Part shown: piece by piece, positions 7,533 to 15,432 of the stretch
Layout: every line of letters starts with the position of its first letter
How positions within the stretch are numbered: position 1 is the first letter of the stretch
Assembly: GCF_950097975.1 (NCBI RefSeq)
Contig: NZ_CATNHF010000012.1
Span: 434,001 to 498,000 of the forward strand
Direction of reading: 5' to 3'
DNA length: 64,000 bases
Origin: Microbacterium sp. T2.11-28
GTDB taxonomy: Bacteria > Actinomycetota > Actinomycetes > Actinomycetales > Microbacteriaceae
Translations under genes and position numbers: made by a program
The notes under the pieces: model-generated
Seen by the model: only the letters and a program-made list of their open reading frames with translations
Database searches by the model: none
Told to the model about the DNA's origin: nothing

Positions 7533-8435
7533 ATGCACACCGCACGTCTTCGCACCGCTGCCGCCGCCGGCATCGTCCTCGCCGCAGCCCTGGCCCTCGC
7601 GGCCTGCAGCTCGGCGGACCCGGCGCCCGCCGAGTCCGCCAGCCCCGCCGCCGAGGTGTCCACGCCGTTCGCCGGCGAGACGCTGACGCTGGCGACCGAC
7701 GCCAACTACCCGCCCTGCCAGTTCTTCGAAGAGGGCTCCGACGTGATGATCGGCTACGAGGTCGACCTGTGGGACGCCATCGCCGCCAAGCTCGGCGTCA
7801 CCCTCGAGGTCGAGAACACGCAGTTCGCCAGCCTCATCCCCGGCGTCCAGTCCGGTCGCTACGACATCGCCATGGAGTGCATCAGCGACAACGCCGAGCG
7901 CGAGCAGGAGGTGTCGTTCGTCAACTACATCTTCGACAAGACCGACGTCGTGACCATCGAGTCCTACGACGGCCCGATCACCGAGGGCGACGACCTCAGC
8001 CTCTGCGGCGAGACCATGGGCGCCCAGACCGGCTTCGACACGATCGACAAGGTCAACGACATCCTCAACCCGGCGTGCGCCGAGGCGGGGCTCGACCCGG
8101 TGGTCATCCAGGAGTACCCGAACGCCGCCGACACGTACAACGCGCTGAACTCCGGCCGTGTCGACTTCATGATCCTGGGCACCTCGGCCGCCGCCTACCT
8201 CAACCAGACGGCGCCCACCCCGATCAACTACGCCTCGATCCAGTCGTTCCCGCAGAAGTACCTCGGCATGGTGATCGCCAAGGACAACACCGAGCTCCAG
8301 GAGGCCATGCTCGCCGGCCTCGAGGCCGTGATCGCCGACGGCACGTACATGGAGATCCTCGAGAAGTGGGGCATGGAGTCGCTCGCCCTCGAGGAGCCCG
8401 GCATCAACCTCGCCACCACCCGCCCGCTCGACTGA
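7533..8435 (+). CDS. ABC importer substrate-binding lipoprotein, polar amino-acid type
   Basis: 300-residue extracellular lipoprotein. The signal peptide has a hydrophobic core and the lipobox LAAC, with the lipidated Cys near residue 24. The mature part has the family-3 solute-binding pattern: LATDANYPPCQFFEEG, GYEVDLWDAIAAKLG, LIPGVQSGRYDIAMECIS, and a closing GTYMEILEKWGM. The same transporter family imports amino acids and, in Agrobacterium, opines such as octopine and nopaline. It is the first gene of the long chain ending with hutI and is divergent from the IclR gene. A strong hairpin follows it, which probably allows higher expression than the permease. Confidence 0.92.
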   Translation: MHTARLRTAAAAGIVLAAALALAACSSADPAPAESASPAAEVSTPFAGETLTLATDANYPPCQFFEEGSDVMIGYEVDLWDAIAAKLGVTLEVENTQFASLIPGVQSGRYDIAMECISDNAEREQEVSFVNYIFDKTDVVTIESYDGPITEGDDLSLCGETMGAQTGFDTIDKVNDILNPACAEAGLDPVVIQEYPNAADTYNALNSGRVDFMILGTSAAAYLNQTAPTPINYASIQSFPQKYLGMVIAKDNTELQEAMLAGLEAVIADGTYMEILEKWGMESLALEEPGINLATTRPLD

Positions 8436-8444
8436 CCCGACGCC

Positions 8445-8477
8445 GCCAGGGGGCGGCGGCACCGTCCGCCCCCTGGC
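8445..8477 (+). terminator. intra-operon stem-loop after the binding-protein gene
   Basis: Perfect 12-bp arms GCCAGGGGGCGG (8445-8456) and CCGCCCCCTGGC (8466-8477) flank a 9-nt loop. It lies between the binding-protein stop and the permease start, with no T run. It most likely stabilises the upstream mRNA 3' end or attenuates, as at many binding-protein/permease junctions. Confidence 0.7.
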
Positions 8478-8512
8478 CGCACCCACCCGCTCCCGACCCG
8501 ATGGAGGACACC

Positions 8513-9436
8513 ATGACCCTCACGACACCCGAAGGCGCGCCCGCCCCGGCGGCGCACTTCGTCGCCCGACGCCACCCCTGGCGGGGCGTGGGCATCGTCG
8601 CGGTGCTCCTGGTCGCCCTCCTCGCCGCGGTCACGGTGATCACCAACGAGCGCTTCGCCTGGCCGACCGTCATCTCGTACCTGTTCGACCCGAAGATCCT
8701 CTCCGGACTGTGGATGACGATCTTCCTCACCTTCATCGCGATGGTGATCGGACTGCTGCTGGGCGTCGTCATCGCCGTCATGCGGGTCTCGGAGAGCCGC
8801 ACGCTGCGCTGGTCGAGCGGTCTCTACGTCTGGTTCTTCCGGGGCACGCCCGTGCTGGTGCAGCTCGTGTTCTGGTACAACCTCGGCTACCTGTTCCCCG
8901 AGCTGACCCTCGGCATCCCGTTCCTCGAGCCGTGGGTGTCGGTCACCACCAACGACGTCGTCACCCCGCTGCTCGCCGCCATCCTCGGGCTCGGCCTCAA
9001 CGAGGGCGCCTACCTCGCCGAGATCATCCGCGCCGGCATCCTGTCGGTGTCGGTGGGCCAGCGCGAAGCCGCCACCTCGATCGGCATGACCCGCGCGCAG
9101 TCGTTCCGCCGCATCATCCTCCCGCAGGCGATGCGGGTCATCATCCCACCCACGGGCAACGAGACGATCGGGATGCTGAAGTCCACGTCGCTCGTCTCGG
9201 TCATCGCGCTGTCCGACCTGATGTACAGCGCGCAGAGCATCTACTCGCGCACCTTCGAGGTCATCCCGCTGCTGCTCACCGTGTCGATCTGGTACCTCGT
9301 GCTCACCTCGGTCCTGAGCCTCGGGCAGAGCAAGATCGAGGCCCACTACGGCCGCGGCGTCACCGCCGCCGAGATCGGCGGGCCGGCCCGCAACGACCTG
9401 TTCCCCCTGTTCCGCCGCACCGGAAAGGCAGCGTGA
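8513..9436 (+). CDS. amino-acid type ABC importer permease
   Basis: 307-residue inner-membrane permease. An N-terminal membrane anchor (residues about 22-42) precedes the family permease domain with GLWMTIFLTFIAMVIGLLLGV, YVWFFRGTPVLVQLVFWY and the EAA loop GQREAATSIGMTRAQSFRRIILPQA that contacts the ATPase. It is the only permease of the system, so it probably forms a homodimer. The start is ATG 8513 behind GGAGG at 8503-8507. The GTGA overlap with the ATPase gene indicates coupled translation. Confidence 0.92.
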   Translation: MTLTTPEGAPAPAAHFVARRHPWRGVGIVAVLLVALLAAVTVITNERFAWPTVISYLFDPKILSGLWMTIFLTFIAMVIGLLLGVVIAVMRVSESRTLRWSSGLYVWFFRGTPVLVQLVFWYNLGYLFPELTLGIPFLEPWVSVTTNDVVTPLLAAILGLGLNEGAYLAEIIRAGILSVSVGQREAATSIGMTRAQSFRRIILPQAMRVIIPPTGNETIGMLKSTSLVSVIALSDLMYSAQSIYSRTFEVIPLLLTVSIWYLVLTSVLSLGQSKIEAHYGRGVTAAEIGGPARNDLFPLFRRTGKAA

Positions 9437-10224
9437 ACGCCATGAGCATCACGGACCGCAGCACCGCCGTCGACGTCGTCGACGTGCACAAGAGCTACCA
9501 CCACCACGAGGTCCTCAAGGGCGTCTCGCTGCACGCCCCCGCCAACACCGTCACCTCGATCCTCGGGCCGAGCGGGTCGGGCAAGTCGACCCTGCTGCGC
9601 TCGATCAACCGGCTCATCCCCATCGACTCCGGCATCATCCGCGTCGGCAACCAGATCATCGGCTACGAGGAGCGCGGCGGCAAGTACCACGCCCTGTCGG
9701 ACCGCGAGATGTGCCGGCAGCGGCAGCGCATCGGCATGGTGTTCCAGAACTTCAACCTGTTCCCCCACAAGACCGTGCTGGCCAACCTCGTCGAGGGACC
9801 GCAGGTGGTGCAGCGCCGCCCGCGCCGCGAGACGGAGGCCGAGGCGCGCGAGCTGCTGGCCTCGGTGGGCCTCGCCGAGAAGGCGGACCAGTATCCGGGA
9901 CAGCTCTCGGGCGGCCAGCAGCAGCGGGTCGCCATCGCGCGCGCCCTCGCCATGAAGCCGGAGCTCATCCTGTTCGACGAGCCCACGAGCGCGCTCGACC
10001 CGGAGCTGGTCGGCGAGGTGCTCGACGTGATGCGGCGCCTCGCGGACGGCGCGGAGACCACCATGATCGTCGTCACCCACGAGATCGGCTTCGCCCGCGA
10101 GGTCTCCGACCAGGTGGTGTTCATGGCGGACGGTGTCGTGGAGGCGGCGGGCACGCCGTCGGAGGTGCTCGACCCGGAGCGCTCGCCGCGGATCCGCGGC
10201 TTCCTCGCCCGGGGGCTCCATTGA
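9433..10224 (+). CDS. amino-acid type ABC importer ATP-binding protein
   Basis: 263-residue ATPase. Walker A is GPSGSGKST, the Q loop is MVFQNFNLFPH, the signature is LSGGQQQRVAIARAL, Walker B is LILFDEPTSALDPE and the switch histidine is in VVTHEIGFAREV. The PAAT-type insert after Walker A (IGYEERGGKYHALSDREMCRQRQR) is longer than usual. I start it at GTG 9433, which overlaps the permease stop as GTGA and sits 5 nt after GGAAAGG. ATG 9442 is the alternative. The stop overlaps the next SDR as TTGA. Confidence 0.92.
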   Translation: MNAMSITDRSTAVDVVDVHKSYHHHEVLKGVSLHAPANTVTSILGPSGSGKSTLLRSINRLIPIDSGIIRVGNQIIGYEERGGKYHALSDREMCRQRQRIGMVFQNFNLFPHKTVLANLVEGPQVVQRRPRRETEAEARELLASVGLAEKADQYPGQLSGGQQQRVAIARALAMKPELILFDEPTSALDPELVGEVLDVMRRLADGAETTMIVVTHEIGFAREVSDQVVFMADGVVEAAGTPSEVLDPERSPRIRGFLARGLH

Positions 10225-10964
10225 CCGGGCGGCGCGTGGTGCTGGCCGGAGCGACCGGCGCCCTCGGCCACGCCATCGCCCACGACCTGGCCGAGTCGGG
10301 CCATCGCGTCGCCGTGCACGCGCATCGCCGGGCCGACGCCGCCCGCGCCCTCGCCGGCGAGCTGCGCGGCACCGGGCACCTGGTGGTGCAGGCCGACTTC
10401 GCCGACGCCGCCCAGACGGATGCGGCGGTCGACGCGATCCTGCGGGCCTGGGGCGACGTCGACCACGTCGTGAACGCCGCCTGGCCCGCCGTCCCCGCCG
10501 CGACCGTCGCCGACACCGACGACGCGGCCCTCGAGGCGGGGATGCGCGGCTACCGCGCCCACGCCCACCTGTGCCGGGCGACGGTGCCGAGCCTGCGGCG
10601 CACGCGCGGATCGGTCGTCTTCCTCGGCGGCGCGCTCTCGACGCGCCTGCACCCGGGCCTTGGGCAGTTCGGCGCCGGCAAGGCCGCCGCCTCCGCCCTC
10701 ACCCACGTGCTCGCCCTCGAGGAGGGTCCCGCGGGCGTGCGCGCCAACGTCCTGAGCCTCGGCCGCGTGGCGGTCGACCCCGGCGACGATCTCGCCGAGT
10801 CCGACCCGGTCTTCGCCGCCCTCGACCGCATCGGCGAGCTCCGGCGGGTGCTGCCCCTGCCGACCGCCCGCGAGGTGGCCGCCACCGTGCGATGGCTCAT
10901 CGCCGACGAGTCGTCCGCGCTGACCGGGCAGACGATCACGCTGGCGGGGGGTGAGCGCGTATGA
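10221..10964 (+). CDS. SDR-fold protein lacking the catalytic tyrosine (Phe)
   Basis: 247-residue Rossmann protein of the SDR superfamily. The cofactor motif is AGATGALG at the N-terminus, with VVNAAW in place of NNAG. The usual Tyr-x3-Lys is Phe150-x3-Lys154 (QFGAGK), so the proton-donating tyrosine is absent. It closes with LTGQTITLAGG. It may act on a substrate that does not need Tyr, such as a C=N bond, or may be non-catalytic. Translation begins at TTG 10221 (TTGA overlap with the ATPase stop); GTG 10236 is possible. It ends in an ATGA overlap with a second SDR, so the two may form a heteromer. Confidence 0.75.
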   Translation: MTGRRVVLAGATGALGHAIAHDLAESGHRVAVHAHRRADAARALAGELRGTGHLVVQADFADAAQTDAAVDAILRAWGDVDHVVNAAWPAVPAATVADTDDAALEAGMRGYRAHAHLCRATVPSLRRTRGSVVFLGGALSTRLHPGLGQFGAGKAAASALTHVLALEEGPAGVRANVLSLGRVAVDPGDDLAESDPVFAALDRIGELRRVLPLPTAREVAATVRWLIADESSALTGQTITLAGGERV

Positions 10965-11728
10965 GCGCCCCGACCCTCCTCATCACCGGCGCCGCCGAGC
11001 GCGCCGGGGCCGAGATCGCCCTGGCGTTCGCGGCGCAGGGCTACGACGTCCACCTCAACCACTGGGGCCAGTCCGGCCAGGCCGCCGCCGTGATCGAACG
11101 GGCCCGCGACGCCGGCCTCCCCGGCGCCGTGCGCGCCGTCGAAGCCGACGTGTCCGACCCGGCGGCGGCGCGCGCGATGGTCGCCGACGTGGTCGCGCAC
11201 TCCGGGCGGCTGGACCTGCTGCTGCACAACGCGAGCACCTTCCGCCCGCGCCCCTTCGCCGAGCTCACCGAGGACGACGTGGACACGTCGCTGGGGGTCA
11301 ACCTGCGCGGACCGCTCTTCCTGTCGCAGGCCGCCGCCGCGGTGATGGTGCCCCAGGGCGGCGGCCGCATCCTCGCGATCCTCGGCAACTCCCTCGAGGA
11401 GTCCTGGCCCGATCTCGTGCCCCACATCGTCGCCAAGAGCGCGCTGGCGCGGCTGATGGAGCAGCTCGCCGTCGCGCTCAGCCCCCTGGTGCCCTGCAAC
11501 AGCGTCGCCCCGACGCAGTTCTACCGCTCCGACGACGGCGTGAACGACGAGCTGCGCCGCGCGCGCGGCGAGGACCCCGTCGCCTCGTCCCTGACCCGGA
11601 TCAAGGGCGTGCCCGTCCGCGAGACCTCGCTCGCCGACGTGATCGACGTCCTCCTGTTCCTCGCCGCGGCGCCCGCCTCGGTGAACGGCGTGACCATCCG
11701 CGTCGACGGGGGCCGTGCGCTGATCTGA
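10961..11728 (+). CDS. SDR-fold protein, pteridine-reductase-like, His in place of catalytic Tyr
   Basis: 255 residues. The cofactor motif ITGAAERAG fits the TGxxxRxG pattern known from pteridine reductase and FolM, as does LLHNAST. The active-site position expected for Tyr is His155, followed by Lys159 (PHIVAK). It closes with VNGVTIRVDGG. Pteridine-reductase-like SDRs reduce C=N bonds in heterocycles, so a role on an imine of a histidine-derived ring is conceivable. That is inference. It is translationally coupled to the preceding SDR, and its stop is 46 bp before the helical-bundle gene. Confidence 0.75.
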   Translation: MSAPTLLITGAAERAGAEIALAFAAQGYDVHLNHWGQSGQAAAVIERARDAGLPGAVRAVEADVSDPAAARAMVADVVAHSGRLDLLLHNASTFRPRPFAELTEDDVDTSLGVNLRGPLFLSQAAAAVMVPQGGGRILAILGNSLEESWPDLVPHIVAKSALARLMEQLAVALSPLVPCNSVAPTQFYRSDDGVNDELRRARGEDPVASSLTRIKGVPVRETSLADVIDVLLFLAAAPASVNGVTIRVDGGRALI

Positions 11729-11774
11729 TCCTCCCGTCCGAACTCCACCTCGACCACCACCTGAAAGGACCACC

Positions 11775-12263
11775 ATGTCTGTAGTCGACGACGTCATCGC
11801 CGAACTCGACGCCGAACGCGAGCGCATCTGGCTGACGCTCCCCGAGGACGTCCGCGACCTCGGCAACGGCGTGCTCCCGCGCCTCACCGGGCCGAAGAAG
11901 CAGTACTTCACGTCGCTGCTGTACGCCGAGGGCGAGGCGCGGACCCTCGCCGACGAGATCCTCTGGGGATTCATCGAGGTCGCCCGCGACCCCGAGACCG
12001 ACCTGGCCACCATGAAGAAGCTCGTCACCCAGATCATCGACTACAAGGCCGACTTCTTCGACTTCGTCGGCCTGCCGCTGACCTGCACGTGGATCCATCG
12101 CTACGCCGAGGGCGCGCGGGCGGCCGAGACGCTCGAGGAGTTCGCCGCCGTCACCGGCGCCGCCCTCTCGTACACCAACCGCGTCCACATGTGGATCCAG
12201 AGCGTCTTCCCGTGGGGCATCGCCAGCGCCTTCCCGCGTGCCGACGCCAAGCAGACCGCCTGA
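11775..12263 (+). CDS. helical protein resembling the cucumopine-synthase C-terminal bundle, copy 1
   Basis: 162 residues, predicted almost entirely helical, with no signal peptide. Conserved points shared with its paralogue at 12850 are VIAELxxERERIWL near the N-terminus, AExEARTLxDExLWG, the FFDFVG segment, and VHMW...VFPWG near the C-terminus. The size, the helical character and the pairing with a DUF3830 protein resemble the C-terminal helical-bundle domain of cucumopine synthase, here as a separate polypeptide. I assign this from memory of the family and not from a search. GAAAGGACCACC precedes ATG 11775. The DUF3830 partner starts 33 bp downstream. Confidence 0.6.
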   Translation: MSVVDDVIAELDAERERIWLTLPEDVRDLGNGVLPRLTGPKKQYFTSLLYAEGEARTLADEILWGFIEVARDPETDLATMKKLVTQIIDYKADFFDFVGLPLTCTWIHRYAEGARAAETLEEFAAVTGAALSYTNRVHMWIQSVFPWGIASAFPRADAKQTA

Positions 12264-12296
12264 GACCGACCCGACACCCAGAAGGAAGAACCGAGC

Positions 12297-12740
12297 ATGA
12301 TCATCGATTTCATCGTCGACCGGAAGTACGTCTGCGGCATCCGCATCTTCGAGGACCTCGTCCCGAAGACCGCCGCCGAGTTCCGCCGCCAGCTGCCGCT
12401 GCGCACCAAGCTGCAGCACGCCACCCTCGTCGGCGACCAGCTGTTCGCCGTTCTCCCGCTGGTGATCCCCATGGAGAACTACATCCTCACGCAGGACCTC
12501 GGCGACATGCGCCGCAAGGAGAAGGGCACCGTCGCCGGCACCGTCGTCTTCTACAGCCCGCGCCAGGTGTTCGGCGTGACCTACAGCGACGACCTCGCCA
12601 TCGAGCCGCTGGGCAACAGCTTCATCGGAGAGGTCATCGACGGCCTCACCGAGCTCGCCCTGGTCGGCGAGGAGACCTGGCGCAAGCAGGACAAGTTCGT
12701 CGAGCTGCGCATCAGGGACGAGGCGGCCGCCGCGGCCTGA
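12297..12740 (+). CDS. DUF3830 / cyclophilin-like protein, copy 1
   Basis: 147 residues, predicted all-beta. I recognise the DUF3830 family, which has a cyclophilin-like barrel and resembles the N-terminal part of cucumopine synthase. Positions shared with the second copy include KVC/YVC near residue 12, LQH (about residue 40), the E-N pair (about 60), MRR-x-EKG (about 80) and PRQxFxVxYxDDLAxEPL...IGEV (90-115). No peptidyl-prolyl isomerase activity is implied. It pairs with the helical gene just upstream, and together they total about 309 residues, somewhat below a fused opine-type synthase. An AGAAGGAAG site precedes the ATG. Confidence 0.7.
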   Translation: MIIDFIVDRKYVCGIRIFEDLVPKTAAEFRRQLPLRTKLQHATLVGDQLFAVLPLVIPMENYILTQDLGDMRRKEKGTVAGTVVFYSPRQVFGVTYSDDLAIEPLGNSFIGEVIDGLTELALVGEETWRKQDKFVELRIRDEAAAAA

Positions 12741-12849
12741 CCCGCCCCGCTTTCGACGGTCGGAGCGCGCATCCGTGCCCCGACCGCTGGTCGAGCGCGC
12801 CCTCGACCGGCCCGAGCAGACCCCCACACCGAAGGAAGGAAGGAACGAC

Positions 12850-13326
12850 ATGAGCATCGTCACCGACGTCATCGCGGAGCTCAACACCGAACGCGAGCGG
12901 ATCTGGCTGGAGTGCCCCCAGGAGATCGTCGACATGGGCAAGGGGATCATCCCGCGCCGCACCGGCAGCCACGGGCAGTACCTGACCACGCTGATGTTCG
13001 CCGAGAGCGAGGCCCGCACGCTCTCCGACGAGTACCTGTGGGGCATCATCGAGGCCGCCGAGGAGAACCACCTCGACCTCGCCACCCTGCAGATCCTGAC
13101 GAGCCAGATCGTCGGCTACAAGGCCGCGTTCTTCGACTTCGTCGGGATGCCGGAGGCCGGCGGCTTCGTCGCCCGCTACGTGGAGGCGGCCGCCGCCGCC
13201 ACGACCCTCGAGGAGTTCCTCGAGCTCACGGGCGCGGCCATCAGCTACGTCAACAAGGTCCACATGTGGGTCGACGCCGTCTTCCCGTGGGGCGTCACCA
13301 ACGGCTTCAAGCGCGTCGACGCCTGA
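12850..13326 (+). CDS. helical protein resembling the cucumopine-synthase C-terminal bundle, copy 2
   Basis: 158 residues, roughly half identical by eye to the protein encoded at 11775-12263. It has the same order of blocks: VIAELNTERERIWL, FAESEARTLSDEYLWG, FFDFVG, SYVNKVHMW and VFPWG. The divergence is concentrated between residues 20-45 and around residue 105, where copy 1 has LTCTW and copy 2 has EAGGF, so the two may differ in substrate or form one asymmetric complex. The start at ATG 12850 follows GAAGGAAGGAACG. The 109-bp gap before it is the longest gap inside the four-gene module. Confidence 0.6.
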   Translation: MSIVTDVIAELNTERERIWLECPQEIVDMGKGIIPRRTGSHGQYLTTLMFAESEARTLSDEYLWGIIEAAEENHLDLATLQILTSQIVGYKAAFFDFVGMPEAGGFVARYVEAAAAATTLEEFLELTGAAISYVNKVHMWVDAVFPWGVTNGFKRVDA

Positions 13327-13358
13327 ACGACCCCGAGAACACGAAGGAGAACCCACTC

Positions 13359-13784
13359 ATGAAGCTCATCATGTCCGTCGACGACACCAAGGTCTGCACG
13401 ATCCAGGTCTTCGACGAGCTCGTGCCCGGCATCGTCGCGGCACTCAGGGAGAACCTGCCGCAAAAGAGCATCCTGCAGCACGGGAAGATCGTCGGGGAGA
13501 TGGTCTTCTGGACCATGCCGATCGTGGCGCCCTGGGAGAACGTCTACCTGACCGAGGAGGTCGGGGCCATGCGCCGTGCCGAGAAGGGCTACGCCCGCGG
13601 CTCGGTCTGCTGGTACAACCCGCGTCAGCAGTTCTGCGTCGTGTACGGCGACGACCTCGCCGACGAGCCGCTGAAGATCAGCTACATCGGCGAGGTCGTC
13701 GAGGGCGAGCTCGAGCTCGCCCTGGCCGGCATGAAGAACTGGCTCCAGCAGGGCCAGGTCGTCTCGCTCGAGATCGCGAGCTGA
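13359..13784 (+). CDS. DUF3830 / cyclophilin-like protein, copy 2
   Basis: 141 residues, about 40 percent identical by eye to the copy at 12297. It keeps KVC, LQH, the E-N pair (WENVYLTEE), MRRAEKG and YNPRQQF..YGDDLADEPL..SYIGEV. It carries extra aromatic residues (VFWTM, VCWYN) where copy 1 has LFAVL and VVFYS, which hints at a different pocket. The gene is 32 bp after its helical partner, repeating the spacing of copy 1. GAAGGAGAA precedes ATG 13359. A strong hairpin follows before hutH. Confidence 0.7.
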   Translation: MKLIMSVDDTKVCTIQVFDELVPGIVAALRENLPQKSILQHGKIVGEMVFWTMPIVAPWENVYLTEEVGAMRRAEKGYARGSVCWYNPRQQFCVVYGDDLADEPLKISYIGEVVEGELELALAGMKNWLQQGQVVSLEIAS

Positions 13785-13794
13785 CATCCCCCGT

Positions 13795-13831
13795 CTCCGA
13801 CGGCGCCGTGAGTCCGCCGGCGCCGTCGGAG
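13795..13831 (+). terminator. stem-loop between the duplicated module and hutH
   Basis: Perfect 14-bp arms CTCCGACGGCGCCG (13795-13808) and CGGCGCCGTCGGAG (13818-13831) enclose a 9-nt loop. No T run follows, so it may be a partial terminator or an mRNA-stabilising element that sets different levels for the upstream genes and the hut genes. Confidence 0.75.
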
Positions 13832-13869
13832 ATGCATCCATCCCCTCCCCCCGTTCAGTGAGGTAACCC

Positions 13870-15432
13870 GTGAACACCGCAGTCCTGCCCCGCACCGCGA
13901 CAGTCGACGTCACCGTCGGCATCGGTGCGCTGACCTTCGAGGACGTCGTCGCCGTCGCGCGCCACGACGCACCCGTCCGACTCGCCGACGAGGCGCTCGC
14001 GGCCATGGCCGCCAGCGCGGACGTGATCGCCGCGCTCGCGTCGGACACCGAGCCGCACTACGGCGTGTCCACCGGCTTCGGCGCACTCGCCTCGAAGCAG
14101 ATCCCGCTCGAGCGGCGCGCGCAGCTGCAGCGGTCCCTCGTGCGCAGCCACGCGGCGGGGTCGGGCCCGGAGGTCGAGCGCGAGGTCGTCCGCGCGCTGA
14201 TGCTCCTGCGCCTGTCGACCCTCGCCACCGGCCGCACCGGGGTGCGACCCGTGGTCGCCGAGACCTACGCGGCGGTCATCAACGCGGGGATCACCCCGAT
14301 CGTTTCCGAGTACGGCAGCCTCGGCTGCTCCGGGGACCTCGCACCGCTCGCCCATTGCGCGCTCGCCCTCCTCGGCGAGGGCGACGTGCGCGACGCTGCC
14401 GGCGAAGTGGTCCCGGCGGCCGACGCGCTCGCCGCCGCCGGGATCGCCCCCCTCGTGCTGCGGGAGAAGGAGGGGCTCTCCCTCATCAACGGCACCGACG
14501 GCATGCTCGGCATGCTCGTGCTGGCCCTCACCGATCTGCGCGACCTGCTCGCCCTCGCCGACCTCGCCGCCGCCATGAGCGTCGAGGGGCTGCTCGGCAC
14601 CGACAGCGTGTTCGCCGCCGATCTGCAGGACCTGCGCCCGCATCCCGGGCAGCGCACGTCGGCCGCGAACATCCGCGCCGTGCTCGCCGGATCGGGGCTG
14701 CTCGCCCGTCCCGAGGGCTTCACCCGCGTGCAGGACGCCTATTCGCTGCGGTGCGCGCCGCAGGTGCACGGCGGGGCGCGCGACACGATCGCCCACGCGC
14801 GCGGCGTGGCCGAGCGCGAGCTGGCGTCCGCCGTCGACAACCCGGCGGTCACCCTCGACGGCCGCGTCGAGTCGAACGGCAACTTCCACGGCGCACCCGT
14901 CGCCTACGCGCTCGACTTCCTCGCCATCGTCGTCGCCGACCTCGCGAGCATGAGCGAGCGCCGCACCGACCGCTTCCTCGATCCCTCCCGCAGCCACGGC
15001 CTGCACGCGTTCCTCGCCGACGACCCCGGCGTCGACTCGGGGCACATGATCGCCCAGTACACGCAGGCGGGCATCGTGAGCGAGCTCAAGCGTCTCGCGG
15101 TGCCGGCGTCGGTCGACTCGATCCCCTCGAGCGCGATGCAGGAGGACCACGTGTCGATGGGGTGGGCCGCCGCCCGCAAGCTCCGCCGCGCGGTCGACGG
15201 GCTCGCCCGGGTCGTCGCGATCGAGCTGCTCACCGCGGCCCGCGCGATCGACATGCGCGCACCGCTGCGGCCCTCGCCCGTCACGGCCGCCGTGATCGCA
15301 CGGCTGCGCACCCGCATCGACGGTCCCGGCACCGACCGTCATCTGGCTCCCGAGATCGCCTCTGCGCACGCGATGGTGGCCGACGGCTCGCTGCTCGAGG
15401 CGGCCCGCACGGCAGGAGGAGACCTCGCATGA
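13870..15432 (+). CDS. hutH: histidine ammonia-lyase
   Basis: 520 residues. It catalyses the first step of histidine degradation, L-histidine to trans-urocanate plus ammonia, in the cytosol. The electrophilic MIO cofactor should form from Cys153-Ser154-Gly155 ([14 protein letters not shown]), the Cys variant of the usual Ala-Ser-Gly. Other signatures are YGVSTGFG, the active-site [27 protein letters not shown] and SNGNFHG. Translation starts at GTG 13870 behind TGAGGT, and the stop overlaps hutU as ATGA. With hutU, hutF, hutI and the M20 enzyme it makes a full route to glutamate. Confidence 0.96.
   Translation: MNTAVLPRTATVDVTVGIGALTFEDVVAVARHDAPVRLADEALAAMAASADVIAALASDTEPHYGVSTGFGALASKQIPLERRAQLQRSLVRSHAAGSGPEVEREVVRALMLLRLSTLATGRTGVRPVVAETYAAVINAGITPIVSEYGSLGCSGDLAPLAHCALALLGEGDVRDAAGEVVPAADALAAAGIAPLVLREKEGLSLINGTDGMLGMLVLALTDLRDLLALADLAAAMSVEGLLGTDSVFAADLQDLRPHPGQRTSAANIRAVLAGSGLLARPEGFTRVQDAYSLRCAPQVHGGARDTIAHARGVAERELASAVDNPAVTLDGRVESNGNFHGAPVAYALDFLAIVVADLASMSERRTDRFLDPSRSHGLHAFLADDPGVDSGHMIAQYTQAGIVSELKRLAVPASVDSIPSSAMQEDHVSMGWAAARKLRRAVDGLARVVAIELLTAARAIDMRAPLRPSPVTAAVIARLRTRIDGPGTDRHLAPEIASAHAMVADGSLLEAARTAGGDLA

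Noticed and set aside
7243..7545. 101-residue N-terminal extension of the IclR regulator
   Set aside because: The extra residues lack IclR resemblance and are encoded by the palindromic control region. ATG 7242 gives the normal family length.
12297..13784. DUF3830-like proteins as peptidyl-prolyl isomerases
   Set aside because: The fold is cyclophilin-like by family knowledge, but the cyclophilin active-site motifs are not seen, and the context is histidine metabolism.
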